64,000 nucleotides of DNA from Variovorax paradoxus (GTDB taxonomy: Bacteria > Pseudomonadota > Gammaproteobacteria > Burkholderiales > Burkholderiaceae_C). A program made the translations under genes and the position numbers. This document shows positions 25,951-36,552 of this stretch, piece after piece. The stretch covers positions 1,488,001-1,552,000 of the forward strand of contig NZ_JAUSXG010000001.1 in the NCBI RefSeq assembly GCF_030815855.1. The letters run 5' to 3'. The notes under the pieces are model-generated. The model was given only the letters and a program-made list of their open reading frames with translations, was not told the DNA's origin and made no database searches. How positions within the stretch are numbered: position 1 is the stretch's first letter; every line of letters begins with the position of its first letter.

Positions 25951-25976
25951 ATACTACGTATGCGAGTACGTAGTAT
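25951..25976. promoter_or_regulatory. Operator-like perfect inverted repeat between LuxR gene and scoA
   Basis: ATACTACGTA (25951-25960) and TACGTAGTAT (25967-25976) are exact reverse complements separated by TGCGAG. The centre is 33 bp from the regulator start codon and about 70 bp from the scoA start, a position suited to autoregulation plus control of scoAB. TACGTA-centred half-sites fit a dimeric LuxR-type DNA-binding domain. Confidence 0.75.
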
Positions 25977-26032
25977 CGTTCAAGGCTCTTCAAAGCTTTT
26001 GCCAACTCTCCACCATCCATCAAGGAGCCCGA

Positions 26033-26836
26033 GTGAACAAGATTTATCCCTCCGCAGACGCGGCACTCAAGGGGGTCGTGGCCGACGGGCAGATGCTCGC
26101 GGTCGGCGGCTTCGGCCTGTGCGGCATTCCCGAGGCGCTGATCGATGCGCTCAAGGACACCGGCGTGCAGAACCTCACCGTCATCTCGAACAACGCGGGC
26201 GTCGATGGCTTCGGCCTCGGCAAGCTGCTCGAGACGCGCCAGATCAAGAAGATGATCGCGTCGTACGTGGGCGAGAACAAGGAGTTCGAGCGCCAGTACC
26301 TCGCGGGCGAACTCGCCCTCGAATTCACGCCCCAGGGCACGCTGGCCGAGAAGCTGCGCGCGGGCGGCGCGGGCATTCCGGCCTTCTTCACCAAGACCGG
26401 TGTCGGCACGCAAGTGGCCGAGGGCAAGGAACTGCGCGAGTTCGACGGCGAAACCTACGTGATGGAGCGCTCGCTGGTGCCCGACGTGGCGCTGGTGAAG
26501 GCCGACGTGGCCGACAAGTCGGGCAACCTGCGCTTCCGCCTCACGGCGCGCAACTTCAACCCCGCCGCCGCCATGGCCGGCAAGATCTGCATCGTCGAGG
26601 TCGAGAAGATCGTCGAAGTGGGCGAACTCGCGCCGGACGACATTCACCTGCCCGGCATCTACGTGCACCGCATCGTGCTCAACGCCACGCCCGAAAAGCG
26701 GATCGAGAAGCGCACGGTGAGTGCCGCAGTGCCGGTGGATGCCGCGGCCGCCAAGGTCGAGGCGCAGGCCGCCATCGCGCAAGCCGCCGCCGGCAGCGAA
26801 GTGCCCGCCCCCGTCAAGAACAACAAAGGAGCCTGA
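26033..26836 (+). CDS. scoA: 3-oxoacid (acetoacetate) CoA-transferase subunit A
   Basis: 267 aa from GTG 26033, preceded by AAGGAG. Family I CoA-transferase alpha subunit, with [20 protein letters not shown] and [20 protein letters not shown] as diagnostic segments. With ScoB it moves CoA from succinyl-CoA to 3-oxoacids such as acetoacetate, allowing ketone bodies and PHB products to enter central metabolism. The C-terminal 30 residues are alanine-rich and longer than in many homologues. It is directly followed by scoB with a 1-nt gap. Confidence 0.92.
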   Translation: MNKIYPSADAALKGVVADGQMLAVGGFGLCGIPEALIDALKDTGVQNLTVISNNAGVDGFGLGKLLETRQIKKMIASYVGENKEFERQYLAGELALEFTPQGTLAEKLRAGGAGIPAFFTKTGVGTQVAEGKELREFDGETYVMERSLVPDVALVKADVADKSGNLRFRLTARNFNPAAAMAGKICIVEVEKIVEVGELAPDDIHLPGIYVHRIVLNATPEKRIEKRTVSAAVPVDAAAAKVEAQAAIAQAAAGSEVPAPVKNNKGA

Positions 26837-26837
26837 G

Positions 26838-27476
26838 ATGCCCTGGACCCAAGACCAAATGGCCGCGCGTGCGGCGCAAGAACTCGAAGACGGCTTCTAC
26901 GTGAACCTGGGCATCGGCATTCCCACGCTGGTGGCCAACTTCGTCGGCGACAAGGAAGTGTGGCTGCAAAGCGAGAACGGCATGCTCGGCATCGGCCCGT
27001 TCCCGACCGAAGACCAGGTCGATGCCGACCTGATCAACGCCGGCAAGCAGACCGTCACCACGCTGCCGGGCTCGGCCATCTTCGGCAGCCATGACAGCTT
27101 CGCGATGATCCGCGGCGGCAAGATCAATCTCTCGATTCTCGGCGCCATGCAGGTCAGCGTGAAGGGCGACCTCGCCAACTGGATGATCCCCGGCAAGATG
27201 GTGAAGGGCATGGGCGGCGCCATGGATCTCGTGGCCGGCGTGAAGCGCGTGATCGTGCTCATGGAGCACGTCGCCAAGAAGAAAGACGGCACTGAAGACT
27301 TCAAGATCCTCGAGCAATGCACGCTGCCGCTGACGGGCGTGGGCGTGGTCGACCGCATCATCACCGACCTGGCTGTAATGGACGTGGTGCCCGAAGGCCT
27401 CAAGGTGGTCGAGCTTGCGCCGGGCGTGAGCTTCGACACGCTGCAGGCCAAGACCGGCGCCAAGCTGATCCAGTAA
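26838..27476 (+). CDS. scoB: 3-oxoacid (acetoacetate) CoA-transferase subunit B
   Basis: 212 aa. It carries the catalytic glutamate, Glu46 in [10 protein letters not shown], the SENG motif of family I CoA-transferases where the CoA thioester forms. [13 protein letters not shown] and [14 protein letters not shown] segments are present. It makes the active heteromer with ScoA. A strong intrinsic terminator follows at 27504-27534, so scoAB is a two-gene unit, probably under the divergent PAS-LuxR regulator. Confidence 0.94.
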   Translation: MPWTQDQMAARAAQELEDGFYVNLGIGIPTLVANFVGDKEVWLQSENGMLGIGPFPTEDQVDADLINAGKQTVTTLPGSAIFGSHDSFAMIRGGKINLSILGAMQVSVKGDLANWMIPGKMVKGMGGAMDLVAGVKRVIVLMEHVAKKKDGTEDFKILEQCTLPLTGVGVVDRIITDLAVMDVVPEGLKVVELAPGVSFDTLQAKTGAKLIQ

Positions 27477-27503
27477 GGGGCGCCAACGCAACGACGACGA
27501 AGG

Positions 27504-27534
27504 GCAGGGCCGCGAGAGCGGGCCCTGCTTTTTT
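27504..27534 (+). terminator. Rho-independent terminator after scoB
   Basis: GCAGGGCC (27504-27511) pairs with GGCCCTGC (27521-27528) around a 9-nt loop and is followed by TTTTTT. A classical intrinsic terminator. Confidence 0.9.
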
Positions 27535-27559
27535 GCTTTGGACATTCTGGAGAAACGAA

Positions 27560-28945
27560 ATGAACGCGAGCGAAGCTCTGGACAGCATCTGGCGGCACGC
27601 GCGACTGCCGGTCGAGGCCCTGCAACAGGTGCGGCTCACGGGTGAAGACCCGGTGCTGCCCTCGTCTTTCGCGGTGGGCGCGGCCGCGCAGAGCACCATG
27701 GCGGCGGCTGCGCTCGCGGCGTGTGAACTGGGGCATCTGCGCGGCGCCGGGCGCCAGCAGGTCGCCGTCGACATGCGGCACGCGGCGCTCGACTGCACCG
27801 GATGGTTCAGCCTCGACGGCCGCGTGCCCGACCTGTGGGACACCTTTTCCGGGCCGTACCGTTGCGCCGACGGCTGGGTGCGCATTCACGCGAACTTCGC
27901 GCACCACCGCGACGAGGCGCTGCGGCTGATGAAGCTCGATCCCGCCACCGCCAAGCGTGCCGATGCCGAGGCGGTCATGGCGGCCTGGCGCGCGCTCGAC
28001 TTCGAAGACGCAGCCGCCGCGCAGGGCCTGGTGGCGAGCGCGCTGCGCCGTTTCGACCAATGGGACGCCTCGCCGCAAGGCCAGGCCATTGCGGCACAAC
28101 CGCTCTTCACGATCGAGCGCATCGGCGACGCGCCGCCGCTCGCGCTCGCGCCGCTGCGCGAAGACCAGCGGCCGCTCGAAGGCGTGCGCGCACTCGACCT
28201 GACGCGCATTCTCGCGGGCCCCGTGGGTGGCCGTGCGCTGGCGGCGTATGGCGCCGACGTGATGCTCGTCAATTCGCCGCACCTGCCGAACATCGAGTCC
28301 ATCGCCGAAACCAGCCGCGGCAAGCTGTCGGCGCATGTGGACCTGCGTACCGAATCGGGCCACGCCGCGCTGCGGCAACTCGCCGCGCAGGCGCACGTCT
28401 TCGTGCAGGGCTATCGTCCCGGCGGCATTGCGGCGCTCGGTTTCGGACCGGCGGAACTCGCGCGGCTCTCGCCCGGCATCGTCTGCGTGTCGCTCACGGC
28501 CTATGGCACGCAGGGGCCCTGGGCGCATCGCCGCGGCTTCGATTCGCTGGTGCAGACCGCCATGGGCTTCAACCATGCCGAAGGCGAAGCGGCCGGCGAC
28601 GGCCAGCCGAAGCCGCTGCCGATGCAGATCCTCGACGAGGGCACGGGCTACCTGATCGCCTGCGGGGCCGCCGCGGCGCTCTGGCGGCAGCAGCAGGAGG
28701 GCGGCAGCTGGCATGTGCAGGTGTCGCTGGCGCAGACGGGGCACTGGCTGCGCGGGCTCGGGCGCGTGTCTGGCGGGCTGTCGATCGCCCGGCCCGATCT
28801 CAAGCCCTATCTCGAGACTTCGGCCTCCGGCTTCGGCGAACTGACCGCGCTGCGCCACGGCGCGCAGTTGTCGCGCACACCGGCGGCATGGCCGCGCCCG
28901 TCGATGCCGCCGGGCAGCCATGTGCCGGCCTGGCCGGGGTTCTAG
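27560..28945 (+). CDS. Family III (CaiB/BaiF-type) CoA-transferase
   Basis: 461 aa from ATG 27560, just after the scoB terminator and with a GGAGAAACGAA ribosome site. Family III features include VRALDLTRILAGPVGGRALA, the SRGKLSAHVDLRTESG segment, FVQGYRPGGIAALGF and SLTAYGTQGPWAHRRGFDSL. Such enzymes transfer CoA between acyl-CoAs and free acids through an aspartyl thioester; the substrate cannot be read from sequence. The first 150 residues are an extra, less conserved half, seen in a long-form subgroup. No clear operon partner. Confidence 0.85.
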   Translation: MNASEALDSIWRHARLPVEALQQVRLTGEDPVLPSSFAVGAAAQSTMAAAALAACELGHLRGAGRQQVAVDMRHAALDCTGWFSLDGRVPDLWDTFSGPYRCADGWVRIHANFAHHRDEALRLMKLDPATAKRADAEAVMAAWRALDFEDAAAAQGLVASALRRFDQWDASPQGQAIAAQPLFTIERIGDAPPLALAPLREDQRPLEGVRALDLTRILAGPVGGRALAAYGADVMLVNSPHLPNIESIAETSRGKLSAHVDLRTESGHAALRQLAAQAHVFVQGYRPGGIAALGFGPAELARLSPGIVCVSLTAYGTQGPWAHRRGFDSLVQTAMGFNHAEGEAAGDGQPKPLPMQILDEGTGYLIACGAAAALWRQQQEGGSWHVQVSLAQTGHWLRGLGRVSGGLSIARPDLKPYLETSASGFGELTALRHGAQLSRTPAAWPRPSMPPGSHVPAWPGF

Positions 28946-29071
28946 GCGTCGAGCGCAACGCGCACTTGTCGGCGAGGCTGCGCAGCCGCTCGAGCGGCTC
29001 GTTGGGGAACACGCGTATGCCTGAGAGCCCGCTCGCGGGGACCACGCAGTTCGTGTGTCTATGGCTGCTTT

Positions 29072-29983
29072 TCAGGGCGCTGCATCCACGGTGCTGCCAG
29101 GCAAGAGAAGCCCTCGTTGCGCCGTGGCAGTTTCGCGCAGGAATTCCCACACGGCCTGCATGCGAGCCAGATGCTTGGTCTCCACCGGCATCGACATCCA
29201 GAACGTGCGCGTGAAGCTCGCCTGCCCCGGCAGCACCGGGCGCAGCGCCTTGTCCCGGTCGGCGACGAAGGCCGGCAGTACCGCAATGCCCGCTCCCGCT
29301 GCGACGGCTTGATGCTGCGCGAGCACGCTGGTGCTTCGCAACGCGAAAGTTTCGGGGCGGTGCAGTTCGTCGAGGTACTGCAGCTCCTTGCTGAAGAGCA
29401 GGTCGTCCACGTAGCTGATGAAGGTGTGGCCGCGCAGGTCTTCGCGCGTCTTGATCGGTTTGTGCGCGGCCAGGTACGCCTTCGACGCGTAGAGCCGCAA
29501 GGTGTAGTCGGTGAGCTTGGTCACCACTACCGGCCCGCGCGCCGGGCGTTCGAGCGAGATCACGATGTCGGCCTCGCGCCGCGACAGGTGCACCAGCCGC
29601 GGCATGGCCAGCAGATCGATGGTGAGCTTGGGATGCTGCTGCGCGAAGAGCGCGAGCTGCGGCGCCAGCACCACGGTGCCGAAGCCCTCGGTGGCGCCGA
29701 TGCGGATCAGCCCCGACAGACCTTCCTGCGAAGCCGGTGCGGTGCTCTCCACCGCCTGGAATGCGCTCTCCATGGCCTCGACCTGCGGCTGCAGCTTGCG
29801 GCCCGCCTCGGTGAGCCGGTGCCCACCGGCTTCCCGCGAGAAAAGCGGCGCGCCCACTTCCTTTTCGAGTGCCTGGATGCGTCGCGCCACCGTGGTGTGG
29901 TCCACCTCGAGGCGGCGTGCCGCGCTCATCAGCGTGCCCGAGCGGGCCAGTTCCAGAAAGTAGCGAAGGTTGTCCCAGTCCAT
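29072..29983 (-). CDS. LysR-family transcriptional regulator of the valine operon (inferred)
   Basis: 303 aa from ATG 29983 ([18 protein letters not shown]), the start expected from family alignment; an upstream in-frame ATG at 30052 would lie on the -35 region of the divergent promoter. HTH residues 1-60 ([19 protein letters not shown]), then the effector-binding domain with the [20 protein letters not shown] segment. Divergently transcribed from the mmsA-mmsB operon. LysR genes in this position usually act as activators of the operon; the effector may be a valine catabolite. Confidence 0.87.
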   Translation of the reverse strand: MDWDNLRYFLELARSGTLMSAARRLEVDHTTVARRIQALEKEVGAPLFSREAGGHRLTEAGRKLQPQVEAMESAFQAVESTAPASQEGLSGLIRIGATEGFGTVVLAPQLALFAQQHPKLTIDLLAMPRLVHLSRREADIVISLERPARGPVVVTKLTDYTLRLYASKAYLAAHKPIKTREDLRGHTFISYVDDLLFSKELQYLDELHRPETFALRSTSVLAQHQAVAAGAGIAVLPAFVADRDKALRPVLPGQASFTRTFWMSMPVETKHLARMQAVWEFLRETATAQRGLLLPGSTVDAAP

Positions 29984-30018
29984 GTGCTCGCGTTGCCTCG
30001 GGTTGCGCTCTGCATTTT

Positions 30019-30068
30019 TGCAAAGCGATAGCGCATATTTGTCTATTGTCATGGCAAATCTGCAAAGC
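30019..30068. promoter_or_regulatory. Direct repeat of TGCAAAGC in the LysR/mmsA intergenic region
   Basis: TGCAAAGC occurs at 30019-30026 and again at 30061-30068, 42 bp apart (four helical turns). The second copy lies in the spacer of the mmsA promoter. This is a plausible pair of regulator contacts on one DNA face, but short repeats can be chance. Confidence 0.35.
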
Positions 30069-30074
30069 TAGGAT
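30046..30074 (+). promoter_or_regulatory. Sigma-70 promoter of the valine-type operon
   Basis: TTGTCA (30046-30051), a 17-bp spacer and TAGGAT (30069-30074), 50 bp before the mmsA start codon. Both hexamers differ from consensus at few positions. Confidence 0.6.
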
Positions 30075-30123
30075 GCGGCTTGAACCTGCCACCCAGGCCC
30101 CTATTCACAGGAGACAAAACCCC

Positions 30124-31643
<1,520 letters not shown>

Positions 31644-31647
<4 letters not shown>

Positions 31648-32048
31648 GGCACGGGCTTCGTGTCGTGGCCTGGGGCGCGGTGGCGGCGGTCGCATTGCTC
31701 GCCGCCGGCAGGGCGCAGGCGGCCGCCGATGCCGGCGCGGCCGGCTGCGATCCCAATGGCAACCAGCAGCAGATGAACGACTGCGCGGCGCGCGACTTTC
31801 GCGCGGCCGATGCGGTGCTCAACATCCGGTATGGCGAAGTGATGAAGACGCTCTCTCCGCAGATGCGCGTCGCGCTGCGCAACGAGCAGCGCGCCTGGCT
31901 CAAGGGCCGCGACCCCGCTTGCAAGCGGGCCTCGAAAGCGAACGAGGGTGGCTCCATCTGGCCGCTCGTGTTCAGCGCATGCCTGGAGAAATCGACCCGG
32001 AAACGGACCGCTGAACTGGACCGCTGGAAGGGGCGCGAACAACAATGA
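31644..32048 (+). CDS. Secreted LprI-like (DUF1311) protein
   Basis: 134 aa. The signal peptide ([20 protein letters not shown]) is followed by a small helical domain with paired cysteines: [19 protein letters not shown], then RDPACKRAS and FSACLEK. This is the LprI N-terminal/DUF1311 pattern; one relative, LprI of Mycobacterium, is a lysozyme inhibitor. The gene overlaps both neighbours by 4 nt (ATGA at each end), so it is translationally coupled inside a cytosolic valine pathway, which is surprising. It may be a periplasmic protein that simply shares the transcript. Function unknown. Confidence 0.8.
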
Positions 32049-33199
32049 ACTTCGAACTGTCCGAAGAGCAGAACGCCTTTGCGCAGACCGCGCGCGACTT
32101 TGCACAGGCCGAGTTCGCGCCCCATGCGGCGCAGTGGGACGCCGAGGCCATCTTTCCGAAGGAGGCCATCGCCAAGGCCGGCGAGCTGGGCTTCTGCGGA
32201 CTCTATGCGCCCGAGCGCGTCGGCGGCCTCGGGCTGCCGCGGCTCGATGCGGCGCTGGTGTTCGAGGAGATGGCGGCCGTCGACCCCTCGACCACCGCCT
32301 TCATCACGATCCACAACATGGCGACCTGGATGCTCGGCACCTGGGCGACCGATGCCGTGGCCGCGCAATGGGGTGAAGACCTGACGGCCGGGCGCAAGCT
32401 CGCTTCCTATTGCCTCACCGAGCCGGGCGCAGGCTCGGATGCCGGTTCGCTCAAGACACGCGCCGAGCTGCAAGGCACCGAGTACGTCATCAACGGCGGC
32501 AAGGCCTTCATCTCGGGCGCGGGCGCGACCGACGTGCTGGTGCTGATGGCGCGCACGGGCGGCGGCGGCGCGGGCGGCATCTCGGCCTTCGCGGTGCCGG
32601 CCGATGCACCCGGCGTGAGCTATGGCAAGAAAGAGCACAAGATGGGCTGGAACAGCCAGCCCACGCGCGCCATCAACTTCGACAACGTGCGCGTGCCGGC
32701 CGAGAACCTGCTGGGCAAGGAAGGCGAGGGCTTTCGCATCGCGATGAAGGGGCTGGACGGCGGGCGCATCAACATCGCGACCTGCTCGGTGGGCGCGGCG
32801 CAGGGCGCGCTCGACGCGGCGCGCCGCTACCTGCATGAGCGCCAGCAGTTCGGCAAGCCGATCGCGAGCTTCCAGGCGCTGCAGTTCAAGCTGGCCGACA
32901 TGGCGACCGAACTGGTGGCGGCGCGGCAGATGGTGCGCCTGGCCGCGAGCAAGCTCGATGCAGGCCACGCCGACGCCAGCACCTATTGCGCCATGGCCAA
33001 GCGCTTCGCGACCGATGCGGGCTTCAACATCTGCAACGACGCACTGCAGCTGCACGGCGGCTACGGCTACCTGAGCGAGTTTCCGCTCGAGCGGCTGGTG
33101 CGCGATACCCGCGTGCACCAGATTCTCGAAGGCACCAACGAGATCATGCGTGTGATCGTTGCGCGAAAATTGCTGGAAGGAGACAGCGATATCCGCTGA
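32045..33199 (+). CDS. Acyl-CoA dehydrogenase, probable isobutyryl-CoA dehydrogenase
   Basis: 384 aa, typical for short/branched-chain acyl-CoA dehydrogenases. FAD-binding segments YCLTEPGAGSDAGSLKTRAE and the C-terminal LHGGYGYLSEFPLERLVRD and IRV/HQILEGTNEIMRVIVAR signatures are complete. Its position after mmsA and before the HIBYL-CoA hydrolase-like gene identifies the substrate as isobutyryl-CoA, which it would oxidise to methacrylyl-CoA using FAD and electron-transfer flavoprotein. Substrate is by context. Confidence 0.9.
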   Translation: MNFELSEEQNAFAQTARDFAQAEFAPHAAQWDAEAIFPKEAIAKAGELGFCGLYAPERVGGLGLPRLDAALVFEEMAAVDPSTTAFITIHNMATWMLGTWATDAVAAQWGEDLTAGRKLASYCLTEPGAGSDAGSLKTRAELQGTEYVINGGKAFISGAGATDVLVLMARTGGGGAGGISAFAVPADAPGVSYGKKEHKMGWNSQPTRAINFDNVRVPAENLLGKEGEGFRIAMKGLDGGRINIATCSVGAAQGALDAARRYLHERQQFGKPIASFQALQFKLADMATELVAARQMVRLAASKLDAGHADASTYCAMAKRFATDAGFNICNDALQLHGGYGYLSEFPLERLVRDTRVHQILEGTNEIMRVIVARKLLEGDSDIR

Positions 33200-33227
33200 C
33201 GCTCCGCACCCAGAACCTCTCAAGACA

Positions 33228-34343
33228 ATGACCGACTCCGTAGTTCTCTTCGACGAAATCAAGACCGCCGGCGGCCAGCGCTTTGCCACCGCCACGCTCA
33301 ACGCACCCGCTTCGCTCAACGCGCTGTCCGTCGACATGGTGCGCCTGCTCACGCCCAAGCTGCGCGAATGGGCGAAGGACGAAGGCATCGTCGGCGTGCT
33401 GATGCAGGCGGCCGGCGAAAAGGCCTTCTGCGCCGGCGGCGACCTGCGCCAGCTGTATCAAACACTGCTCGAATGCGGTCCCGCGCGCAACACCTACGCC
33501 GAAGACTTCTTCCGCGAGGAGTACGAGCTCGACTACCTGATCCACACCTTTCCCAAACCCTTTCTGTGCTGGGGCCACGGCATCGTGATGGGCGGCGGCG
33601 TGGGGCTGATGTCGGGCTGCTCGCACCGCGTGGTCACGGCGCAAAGCCGCATCGCCATGCCCGAGATCAGCATCGGCCTGTACCCCGACGTGGGCGGCAG
33701 CTGGTTCCTGCGCCGCACGCCCGGGCGCACGGGCCTGTTCTTGGCGCTCACGGCCGCCAATCTCAATGCGGCCGATGCCATCTTCTGCGGACTGGCCGAT
33801 GTGCTGGTGCCGCACGAGCGCAAGGGCCAGGTGCTCGAGGCCATCGCTACGACGCAGTGGCACGGCGAGCAGAAGGCCGACCGCGCCGAGCTGTCGCGAA
33901 TTCTTGCCCACGCCGGAGAAGGCGCAGAGATGCCGCCGTCGAAGGTGCGCGAACACTACGACACCATCAACGCGCTGATGGCGGGCGACGACCTGCTCGA
34001 CATCGCGAAGCGCCTGCGCAACCTGCAAAGCGACGACCCTTGGCTGCAGTCCGCATCCAAGACCTTCGTGAAGGGCGCGCCGAGTTCGGCTGCCCTGAGC
34101 TTCGAACTCTGGCAGCGCGTGCACCGCATGTCGCTGGCCGAGGTGTTCAGGCTCGAATACTGGGCTTCGCTGGGCTTCTGCGCGCACAAGGACTTTGCCG
34201 AGGGCATCCGCGCGGTGCTGATCGACAAGGACCGCAATCCGCGCTGGAACCCCTCCACCATGGAAGAGATCACGCCTGCGTTCATCGAAGACCATCTGCG
34301 CCCGCGCGGCGAAATGCCCGCGGAGCTGGCCGCGCTGGCCTGA
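33228..34343 (+). CDS. 3-hydroxyisobutyryl-CoA hydrolase-like enoyl-CoA hydratase/isomerase family protein
   Basis: 371 aa from ATG 33228. Crotonase fold with an oxyanion-hole segment EKAFCAGGDLRQLYQ and GHGIVMGGGVGLMSGCSHRV, then MPEISIGLYPDVGGSWFLRR. The longer C-terminal region and the MPExxIGLxPDVG motif are typical of 3-hydroxyisobutyryl-CoA hydrolases. In valine breakdown this step frees 3-hydroxyisobutyrate from its CoA ester. A separate enoyl-CoA hydratase for methacrylyl-CoA is not in this operon, so that step must use another crotonase, or this enzyme may do both. Confidence 0.88.
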   Translation: MTDSVVLFDEIKTAGGQRFATATLNAPASLNALSVDMVRLLTPKLREWAKDEGIVGVLMQAAGEKAFCAGGDLRQLYQTLLECGPARNTYAEDFFREEYELDYLIHTFPKPFLCWGHGIVMGGGVGLMSGCSHRVVTAQSRIAMPEISIGLYPDVGGSWFLRRTPGRTGLFLALTAANLNAADAIFCGLADVLVPHERKGQVLEAIATTQWHGEQKADRAELSRILAHAGEGAEMPPSKVREHYDTINALMAGDDLLDIAKRLRNLQSDDPWLQSASKTFVKGAPSSAALSFELWQRVHRMSLAEVFRLEYWASLGFCAHKDFAEGIRAVLIDKDRNPRWNPSTMEEITPAFIEDHLRPRGEMPAELAALA

Positions 34344-34373
34344 CCCTCTTCAGCAAATACAACGGAGACAAAA

Positions 34374-35270
34374 ATGAAAATCGCATTCATCGGCCTCGGC
34401 AACATGGGCGGCCCGATGGCCATGAACCTGCAGAAGGCGGGCCATGCGGTCGAGGCCTTCGACCTCTCGGGCGAGGCCTGCAAGAAATACGCAGCCGAAG
34501 GCCTCCGGATTTCCGCCTCAGCCGCCGATTCGGTGGCCGGTGCGGAGGTGGTGATCAGCATGCTGCCGGCCAGCGCGCATGTCGAAGGCCTCTTTCTCGG
34601 CGGTGCCGGCAGGCCGGGCCTGCTCGACAGCATCGCGGCGGGCACGCTCGTGATCGACAGCAGCACCATCGCCGCGGCCACGTCGCGCAAGGTGGCCGAG
34701 GCGGCCGCCGCCAAGGGCATCGCGATGATCGATGCACCGGTGTCCGGCGGCACCGGCGGCGCCATTGCAGGCACGCTGACCTTCATGGTCGGCGGAGACG
34801 CGAAGGATCTGGAGCGCGCGCGCCCGGTGCTCGAAAAAATGGGTGCCAACATCTTCCATGCGGGTGCCGCGGGCGCGGGCCAGACCGCGAAGATCTGCAA
34901 CAACATGCTGCTCGGCATCCTGATGATCGGCACTTCCGAAGCGCTGGCACTCGGCGTGGCCAACGGGCTCGATCCCAAGGTGCTGTCCGAAATCATGCGC
35001 CGCAGTTCGGGCGGCAACTGGGCGCTCGAGAAGTACAACCCCATGCCGGGCGTGATGGAAACGGCACCCGCATCGAAGAACTACGCGGGCGGCTTCGGTA
35101 CGGACCTGATGCTCAAGGACCTGGGCCTGGCGCAGGAAAACGCCACCGCCGTGCGTGCCGCCACGCCGCTGGGCGGGCTGGCGCGCAGCCTGTATGCGGC
35201 GCACAGCCTCGCGGGCCACGGGGCGCTGGATTTTTCAAGCGTGTTGAAGCTGGTTCAGAAGGCTTCGTGA
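34374..35270 (+). CDS. mmsB: 3-hydroxyisobutyrate dehydrogenase
   Basis: 298 aa. N-terminal Rossmann fold with IGLGNMGGPMAMNL, the substrate-binding DAPVSGGTGGAIAGTLTFMV motif and the catalytic lysine in GAGQTAKICNNML. It oxidises 3-hydroxyisobutyrate to methylmalonate semialdehyde with NAD+, feeding MmsA. It is the last gene of the operon, and a hairpin follows directly. Confidence 0.94.
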   Translation: MKIAFIGLGNMGGPMAMNLQKAGHAVEAFDLSGEACKKYAAEGLRISASAADSVAGAEVVISMLPASAHVEGLFLGGAGRPGLLDSIAAGTLVIDSSTIAAATSRKVAEAAAAKGIAMIDAPVSGGTGGAIAGTLTFMVGGDAKDLERARPVLEKMGANIFHAGAAGAGQTAKICNNMLLGILMIGTSEALALGVANGLDPKVLSEIMRRSSGGNWALEKYNPMPGVMETAPASKNYAGGFGTDLMLKDLGLAQENATAVRAATPLGGLARSLYAAHSLAGHGALDFSSVLKLVQKAS

Positions 35271-35272
35271 TT

Positions 35273-35308
35273 CGCTCGGCGCTCAGGACGCAAGGCGTCT
35301 GCCGAGCG
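35273..35308. terminator. Nested hairpin between convergent mmsB and MFS genes
   Basis: CGCTCGGC (35273-35280) pairs with GCCGAGCG (35301-35308), and inside it GACGC (35287-35291) pairs with GCGTC (35295-35299). It starts 3 bp after the mmsB stop and reaches into the 3' end of the MFS gene. There is no long T-run; probably a bidirectional terminator. Confidence 0.5.
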
Positions 35309-36548
35309 TCTTGCGCCGTGCCATGGCCAGCAGGAGGGCGGCCGCGACGAGATTCGCGCCGATGCTGGCCACGATCGGCAGCAGGTAGCTGCGGCTGATG
35401 TCGAACGCAAAACCCGCCGCACTCGGCCCGACCAGGGTGCCGACCGCCACGCTGGTGTAGAGCACGCCGATGATCGCGCTGATGTTGCGGCCGCCGAAGC
35501 AGTCCATCACCAGCGCCGGCAGCAGCGCAACGAAGCCGCCGTAGAACACGCCGTAGGCGAATGCGAACACGGCCAAGCCCCAGAACCCTCCGGACACCGC
35601 CCACACGACCAGCGAGAGCGCCATGCCCACCGACATCAGCGGCAGTGCGAGCTGGCGGCCGATGCGGTCGGCCAGCCCGCCGAGAAAGAAGCGCCCCGCC
35701 GTGCTGCCGACGCCGATGGCGCCCAGCAGCAGCACCGCGGAGGTCGATGCCACGCCATGGTCGAGTGCATAGGGCACGAGGTGGACGAAGGGCACGAACA
35801 GCCCGAACGAACTGATCAGGCATGCTGCGTAGAGCCCGGCGAAGCGCCGCGAAGTCACCGCCTCACGCACCGTGGCGCCTGCCGGCGTCGCCGATGGGGT
35901 TTGCGGCTGCGGCGGATTGCCGTCGGGCTCGAGCCCGCGGTCGCGCGGATCGTTCTCGATCAGCAGCGCCATGCCCGTGCCTGCCACCGCGGCGAGCACG
36001 CCGAGCGCCAGGTAGGCGTTGCGCCATCCGATGCTCTCGATGAGGAGCGACGCCAGCGGCGGCATCACCAGCGTGCCCACGCCGATTCCGCTCACGGCCA
36101 GCCCCGAAGCGAATCCGCGGTGCTTGACGAACCAGCGCTGCACTGCGCCCAGCACCGGCACATAGGATGCGCCGACGCCGAGACCCACGCCGAGCCCATA
36201 GGCAATGTAGACCTGGTTCAGGCTGCGGGCCTGCCCTGCGGCCGCGAGGCCCAGGCCGACCAGCACCATGCCCGCGACCGCGAGCCGCCGCGAACCCCAA
36301 CGGTCCGCGAGCGGGCCGCTGACCACGCCGAGCCCGAAATAGAGAAAGCCCGCGAGCGAGAACACCAGCGACACCGATCCGCGCGAGGCGCCGAAATCGC
36401 GTTGCAGCGAATCGAGGAAGGCACTGAAGGTGTAGGCGCTGCCGAAGCCCACGAGGGTCACGGCGAAAGCGCCGGCAACCACGAACCAGCCGTAGAAGAG
36501 GCGTGCGCGTGGCGGTGTGGACGATGGGTTCAAAGGGTGGGTCTTCAT
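35283..36548 (-). CDS. MFS transporter (monocarboxylate/oxalate-formate antiporter-like)
   Basis: 421 aa from ATG 36548, five bases after the amidase stop; the frame is open further upstream but there it overlaps the amidase gene. Twelve TM segments are expected. The opening FYGWFVVAGAFAVTLVGFGS and the loop-2 motif GPLADRWGSRRL are typical of the OFA/monocarboxylate group. Transcriptional coupling to an amidase suggests import of an amide or export of the acid product. Substrate unknown. Confidence 0.87.
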   Translation of the reverse strand: MKTHPLNPSSTPPRARLFYGWFVVAGAFAVTLVGFGSAYTFSAFLDSLQRDFGASRGSVSLVFSLAGFLYFGLGVVSGPLADRWGSRRLAVAGMVLVGLGLAAAGQARSLNQVYIAYGLGVGLGVGASYVPVLGAVQRWFVKHRGFASGLAVSGIGVGTLVMPPLASLLIESIGWRNAYLALGVLAAVAGTGMALLIENDPRDRGLEPDGNPPQPQTPSATPAGATVREAVTSRRFAGLYAACLISSFGLFVPFVHLVPYALDHGVASTSAVLLLGAIGVGSTAGRFFLGGLADRIGRQLALPLMSVGMALSLVVWAVSGGFWGLAVFAFAYGVFYGGFVALLPALVMDCFGGRNISAIIGVLYTSVAVGTLVGPSAAGFAFDISRSYLLPIVASIGANLVAAALLLAMARRKTLGRRLAS

Positions 36549-36552
36549 GGTC

